Both the position numbers and the translations under genes were made by a program. From NCBI GenBank assembly GCA_964498395.1, contig CAZCHE010000001.1, positions 1 to 64,000 of the forward strand: a stretch of DNA of 64,000 nucleotides. Direction: 5' to 3'. The DNA is from Parapedobacter sp964498395. GTDB taxonomy: Bacteria > Bacteroidota > Bacteroidia > Sphingobacteriales > Sphingobacteriaceae. Positions 60,388 through 64,000 of the stretch are shown here, piece after piece. A model generated the notes under the pieces. It ran no database searches. It was not told where the DNA came from and worked only from the letters and a program-made list of their open reading frames with translations. Positions within the stretch are counted from its first letter, which is position 1; every line of letters starts with the position of its first letter.

Positions 60388-61779
60388 ATGAACACCATTA
60401 TTGAACCATTTAAAATAAAATCGGTAGAACCGATTGAGTTTACTACACGCGAACAGCGCGTCCATATCCTAAAAAAATCACATTACAATCCATTCCTTAT
60501 CCATGCAAATGAAGTCATCATTGACTTGCTGACAGATAGCGGCACCAGCGCCATGAGCAGTGCGCAATGGGCCGGTATCATGCGTGGCGACGAGAGTTAT
60601 GCGGGGAGTGATAGTTTTTTCCGTTTTGAAGAAACGGTGCATGGCATCACGGGTATGCCATATATCATCCCTACCCACCAAGGCCGGGCATCCGAAAAAA
60701 TATTGTTTACCATCATGGGCGGCGAAGGTAAATATGTGTTAAGCAATACGTTGTTTGATACTACCCGTGCCAATGTCGAATTTTCTGGGGCAGAAGGTGT
60801 CGACCTATGTTGTGCGGAAGGGAAAGACCCCGCATTAGAGGCGCCTTTTAAAGGCAACATGGACACCGCAGCGTTGCAATCATTCATTGAGGAACACGGT
60901 GCGGCGGTCATTTCATTGGTGATGCTTACCATTACCAATAATTCGGGAGGCGGACAGCCCGTCAGCATGGATAATATTAAGCGCGTAAGCGCAATTTGCA
61001 AAAGCCACAGCATTCCGTTGTTTATTGATGCTTGTCGGTTTGCCGAAAATGCGTATTTCATCAAGCAACGGGAAGAAGGGTATGCGTCTAAGCCTATCCC
61101 CGAAATTGCGCGTGAACTATTTTCATATGCAGATGGATGTACCATGAGTGCGAAGAAGGATGCGTTTGCCAATATTGGTGGGTTTATCGCCATAAGGGAT
61201 GCGGAGCTAGCCGAGAAATGCCGAAACCTACTGGTGATCACCGAAGGTTTCCCCACTTATGGCGGACTCGCAGGCCGTGACTTGGAAGCCATCGCGATTG
61301 GATTACGGGAAGTCATGGATGAAGATTACCTGAGGTATCGAATAAGAAGCATTCAGTATATCGGCGAAAAACTTGATCAAGAGGGGATACCTTATATCAA
61401 ACCCACAGGGGGGCACGCCGTATATTTAGATGCCAAACGGTTTATGGACCACATACCGGTACATCAATATCCCGGGCAAGCGTTGTGTAGCGCCCTGTAT
61501 TTAGAAGGGGGAATTAGAGCGGTTGAGATTGGGTCCGTGATGTTTGGGAAATATGCACCTGATGGGAGCCTGATTTCTCCGCCGATGGAATTGGTTAGAT
61601 TGGCCATACCGCGAAGGGTCTATACGCAAAGTCATATCGACTACGTGGCGGAAGTGGTGATGGAGGTCTATAAAAAAAGGCATACGTACCACGGATATCG
61701 CATTGTCGAAGAACCGCCATTACTCAGGCATTTTACGACTAAGTTTGAACCTTATAGCCAAAAGGAAAACAAATTGTAA
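60388..61779 (+). CDS. tnaA: tryptophanase
   Basis: 463 residues of the tryptophanase/tyrosine phenol-lyase family. PLP lysine in TMSAKKDAFANIGGF; THQGRASEKI is the phosphate loop. Two discriminating sites favour tryptophanase over tyrosine phenol-lyase: Asp in TLFDTTRAN (Thr in phenol-lyase) and Ile in IRAVEIGSVMFG (Arg in phenol-lyase). The enzyme splits tryptophan to indole, pyruvate and ammonia, so indole production is predicted. No tnaB permease or tnaC leader peptide is seen; the gene is monocistronic between two terminators. Confidence 0.9.
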   Translation: MNTIIEPFKIKSVEPIEFTTREQRVHILKKSHYNPFLIHANEVIIDLLTDSGTSAMSSAQWAGIMRGDESYAGSDSFFRFEETVHGITGMPYIIPTHQGRASEKILFTIMGGEGKYVLSNTLFDTTRANVEFSGAEGVDLCCAEGKDPALEAPFKGNMDTAALQSFIEEHGAAVISLVMLTITNNSGGGQPVSMDNIKRVSAICKSHSIPLFIDACRFAENAYFIKQREEGYASKPIPEIARELFSYADGCTMSAKKDAFANIGGFIAIRDAELAEKCRNLLVITEGFPTYGGLAGRDLEAIAIGLREVMDEDYLRYRIRSIQYIGEKLDQEGIPYIKPTGGHAVYLDAKRFMDHIPVHQYPGQALCSALYLEGGIRAVEIGSVMFGKYAPDGSLISPPMELVRLAIPRRVYTQSHIDYVAEVVMEVYKKRHTYHGYRIVEEPPLLRHFTTKFEPYSQKENKL

Positions 61780-61812
61780 CGATTGTAAGCAAAAAAATAT
61801 ATTCCGATGGTC

Positions 61813-61852
61813 ATGCCTTTATGGTGTATTATTTACACTATAAAGGCATTTT
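61813..61852 (+). terminator. intrinsic terminator after tnaA
   Basis: Sixteen-pair stem ATGCCTTTATGGTGTA with its complement (61813-61828 and 61834-61849, one G-T pair), 5-base loop, then a short T-run. Confidence 0.75.
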
Positions 61853-61980
61853 CGTAGGTAATATTGGCGTTTCCTCGATAGGATATCCGGCTATTTTTTA
61901 GTCCGAAATCGCCGGGTGCATTTTGTATTTATGCGAAAAGGCATTAAATTCAACCACCCAATTTTAATAGAAAAAAGCTG

Positions 61981-62943
61981 ATGTTCTTGAAATCGTTGAT
62001 TTTTGTTGGTTTGTTTTTAGTAAGCGTGGCGACGGCCCAAGAGAAATTTGAATCGTATACGCAGGAGATAACCGGCACGAATCTCCGTTTTTCGATGCAA
62101 GCCATTCCCGAAGGGGAATACGCTATGGGGAGCGAAAAGGGCAATGCCGATGAGCGACCTGTTCACCGGGTGAAATTGGATGCATTTTGGATGGGAACCC
62201 ATGAAGTCACCTGGGATTTGTTTGAACCATTTGTATACAAAGATTTTGAATTGAGTCGTGGCGGAGGGGGTATTCCAGTGGAAGTGGATGCGGTGACCCG
62301 GCCGACAAAACCCTACCTCGACATGACATTTGGTATGGGTAAGGAAAACCACCCCGCATTAGCCATGACACATTACAATGCGATCCAGTTCTGTAAATGG
62401 CTATATGTCAGGACGGGGATATTTTACCGACTGCCCACCGAGGCAGAATGGGAGTATGCTTGCCGCGCCGGTAGCGAGACGGAGTACCATTTCGGGGATG
62501 ATGCTTCCCAACTAGATGCATATGCTTGGTATCGTAGCAATAGCGGTAATACAACGCATGCCGTAGGGCAGAAAAAGCCAAATGCGTGGGGATTGTATGA
62601 TATGCATGGCAACGTGGCCGAATGGACGTATGATCAGTATGTGGCTGATTACTATGAACAGTTCGAAGGAAAAGTCGCTCACAATCCCGTTGCCATACCC
62701 GATAAGCTCTATCCGCACAGTATCCGTGGAGGTTCATTTGAAGATGACGATAAGGACTTACGTTCGGCATCGCGTTTGCCATCGGATCCATCATGGAAGC
62801 AGCTGGATCCACAGATTCCAAAGAGCAATTGGTGGTTTCCGGAGGCGCCATTCATTGGTATACGGTTAGTTAGGCCGTTAAATCCGCCAAGTGAAGCGGA
62901 TATTATGGCATACTACGATAAAGCACCGATACAGGACTATTGA
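61981..62943 (+). CDS. formylglycine-generating-enzyme-like exported protein (SUMF1/FGE domain)
   Basis: 320 residues. Signal peptide (MFLKSLIFVGLFLVSVATAQ), then the FGE-sulfatase domain: MQAIPEGEYAMGSEKGNADE, HEVTWDLFEPFV, YRLPTEAEWEYACRAGSET, WGLYDMHGNVAEWTYDQY and HSIRGGSFEDDDKDLRSASR. The paired Cys of true copper-dependent FGEs are not evident, so it is more likely a non-catalytic or differently acting member, many of which are found in Bacteroidota export systems. Located 118 bases before the Gfo/Idh gene. Confidence 0.85.
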   Translation: MFLKSLIFVGLFLVSVATAQEKFESYTQEITGTNLRFSMQAIPEGEYAMGSEKGNADERPVHRVKLDAFWMGTHEVTWDLFEPFVYKDFELSRGGGGIPVEVDAVTRPTKPYLDMTFGMGKENHPALAMTHYNAIQFCKWLYVRTGIFYRLPTEAEWEYACRAGSETEYHFGDDASQLDAYAWYRSNSGNTTHAVGQKKPNAWGLYDMHGNVAEWTYDQYVADYYEQFEGKVAHNPVAIPDKLYPHSIRGGSFEDDDKDLRSASRLPSDPSWKQLDPQIPKSNWWFPEAPFIGIRLVRPLNPPSEADIMAYYDKAPIQDY

Positions 62944-63019
62944 GCTAGAAGAATGAAGTCAGAAGACCGGAGTCCGAAGTCGGAAGGGCAGATCGGTCTT
63001 CCATCTTCGGACTTCTAGC
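62944..63019. repeat. intergenic repeat with nested complementary segments
   Basis: GCTAGAAG (62944-62951) pairs with CTTCTAGC (63012-63019); GAAGACCG (62962-62969) with CGGTCTTC (62994-63001); GTCCGAAG (62972-62979) with CTTCGGAC (63005-63012). The pairs compete with each other. Words resemble those in the gap at 47266-47350. Confidence 0.55.
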
Positions 63020-63061
63020 CAAAAAAATAAAATTAATAACCATTAAAATAAACTAAAACAA

Positions 63062-64000
63062 ATGACAGGGAAAAATGCAGGCGAACAACGCCGGGAATTT
63101 CTGAAAACCTCAGCCTTATTGGCAGGAGGAGCTATGCTAAGTGGGGTGCCTTTTGTCGGGGCCTATGCGGGTGGCGACGATGTCATCAAAGTTGCCGTTA
63201 TTGGTTGTGGGGGTCGGGGTACCGGCGCCGCGTTTGATGCATTGGCCACGGGTGCTAACATCAAGATCGTGGCCTTGGCCGATGCATTCCGCGATCGACT
63301 GGATGAAGCTTATACCAAGCTGTCCGAGCGGCATGCGGCCAAGGTCGATGTGCCCGAAGAGCGTAAATTTGTCGGGTTTGATGCCTACCAAAAAGCGATC
63401 CCGTTTGCAGATGTGGTGATTCTGGCCACTTCCCCGGGTTTCCGGCCCACACACTTTGAAGAAGCCGTGCGCCAAGGCAAACATGTGTTCATGGAAAAGC
63501 CGGTTGCCGTTGATGTGCCGGGTGTACGCAAGGTATTGGCGGCAGCAGAAGATGCTAAACGGAAAAAGCTCAACGTGGTGGTGGGATTGCAACGACGTTA
63601 TCAGGCCAGTTACCGCGAAACGATTAAGCGTATTCAGGACGGTGCCATTGGTGATATTGTCTCCGGGCAGGTCTATTGGAATAGTGGCGGCGTATGGGTG
63701 CATCCCCGTAAACCGGAGCAAACCGAGATGGAGTACCAGATGCGAAACTGGTATTATTTCAATTGGTTATGCGGTGACCATATCGTGGAACAGCACGTGC
63801 ACCAGATAGATGTGGTTAACTGGGTAAAGGGGAGCTACCCGGTGTCTATCCAAGGTACCGGTAGCCGGGCTTGGCGCACGGGAAAAGATTATGGTGAAAT
63901 CTATGATAACCACGCCGTGGAGCTAACCTACGCAGATGGTTCGGTCATCTACAGCCAATGTCGGCATTTCGAGGGCACGTCCAATCGGGTCGATGAAACA
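63062..64000 (+). CDS. Gfo/Idh/MocA-family oxidoreductase with Tat-type signal (3' end outside window)
   Basis: At least 313 residues, open to the window edge. The N-terminus GEQRRREFLKT-like motif (seen as EQRRREF without the third R: EQRREFLKTSALLAGGA) is a Tat signal with twin Arg, so the folded enzyme with its cofactor is exported. Rossmann domain: VAVIGCGGRGTGAAFDAL, then FMEKPVAVDVPGVRKVL with the catalytic EKP Lys. WLCGDHIVEQHVHQIDVVNW is the typical substrate-side motif of the exported Bacteroidota members that act on sugars. Probably in one locus with the FGE-like gene. Confidence 0.88.
   Translation, partial: MTGKNAGEQRREFLKTSALLAGGAMLSGVPFVGAYAGGDDVIKVAVIGCGGRGTGAAFDALATGANIKIVALADAFRDRLDEAYTKLSERHAAKVDVPEERKFVGFDAYQKAIPFADVVILATSPGFRPTHFEEAVRQGKHVFMEKPVAVDVPGVRKVLAAAEDAKRKKLNVVVGLQRRYQASYRETIKRIQDGAIGDIVSGQVYWNSGGVWVHPRKPEQTEMEYQMRNWYYFNWLCGDHIVEQHVHQIDVVNWVKGSYPVSIQGTGSRAWRTGKDYGEIYDNHAVELTYADGSVIYSQCRHFEGTSNRVDET

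Noticed and set aside
60388..61779. Tyrosine phenol-lyase as product
   Set aside because: Asp replaces the phenol-lyase Thr and Ile replaces the phenol-lyase Arg at the two discriminating positions, which indicates tryptophanase.
1..64000. CRISPR arrays, tRNA/rRNA genes, insertion sequences
   Set aside because: No regularly spaced direct repeats, cloverleaf sequences or transposase-like proteins were seen.

Overview
The window reads as chromosomal DNA of a Bacteroidota member, most likely family Sphingobacteriaceae (Parapedobacter/Olivibacter/Pedobacter-like; the genus is inference). The evidence is gene content (DUF2851, DUF4199, DUF6428, PspC-like and lmo0937-like small proteins, a rimP-nusA-infB block, a large propeller/barrel outer-membrane protein), start codons without clear Shine-Dalgarno sequences, and repeated promoter boxes of the Bacteroidota type (TAnnTTTG, often with an upstream TTTG or TTG). 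There are no tRNA or rRNA genes, CRISPR arrays, transposases or phage genes. A run of ten Ns near position 500 is a scaffold gap that cuts two genes; the last gene runs off the right edge.

Region 1 (1-20 kb) is an accessory stretch of small stress, detoxification and acetyltransferase genes: an ECF41-type sigma factor with an azoreductase and a SnoaL-like protein; a minus-strand run of cupin, NmrA-like reductase, GNAT, EamA exporter and Crp/Fnr regulator; an ABC-F ATPase; a complete arsenic island (arsR, DUF6428, arsenate-reductase-like phosphatase, acr3) with the same 14-base operator candidate in front of both arsR and the effector genes; DUF1801, tag, and an SDR/NTF2 pair divergent from a HxlR regulator; a thioredoxin-reductase-like flavoprotein with a palindromic operator candidate; an AraC regulator carrying an in-frame palindromic repeat; DUF6624/GNAT; and a vapBC-like toxin-antitoxin pair.

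Region 2 (19-31 kb) holds an amidohydrolase lipoprotein and prmC, divergent from ribD and a two-gene ABC transporter without a binding protein; DUF2851 plus a PspC-like gene behind a promoter carrying a large inverted repeat; an ankyrin protein; a candidate independent small RNA; and a three-gene operon of a NEW3-domain membrane protein, ABC ATPase and ABC-2 permease.

Region 3 (31-48 kb) contains an AAA/DUF4143 ATPase beside a 17-bp perfect palindrome and a truncated DUF3841 remnant, ubiX, a dihydroorotase homologue that has lost most metal ligands, an acidic unknown protein, DUF4199, two glycosyltransferases, an MBL-fold hydrolase, ispD, queA, a MacB-like permease, an unusual four-TM glycosyltransferase fusion, an aminotransferase, a second toxin-antitoxin pair, a CDF metal exporter and a PPK2 kinase.

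Region 4 (48-64 kb) is envelope and expression machinery: a class A penicillin-binding protein, a 1043-residue peptidase/propeller/barrel protein, GIY-YIG and S24-type repressor genes, then rimP-nusA-infB behind a short leader that contains an intrinsic terminator, tryptophanase, a formylglycine-generating-enzyme-like lipoprotein or secreted protein and a Tat-type Gfo/Idh/MocA oxidoreductase.

The observations most worth following are the terminator-bearing rimP-nusA-infB leader, the ligand-less dihydroorotase, the candidate sRNA at 27.2 kb, the palindromic insertion inside the AraC gene, the four-TM glycosyltransferase fusion, and a recurrent pattern of promoters placed so close to start codons that the transcripts would be leaderless. 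I did not find a clear, complete new defence or biosynthetic system.
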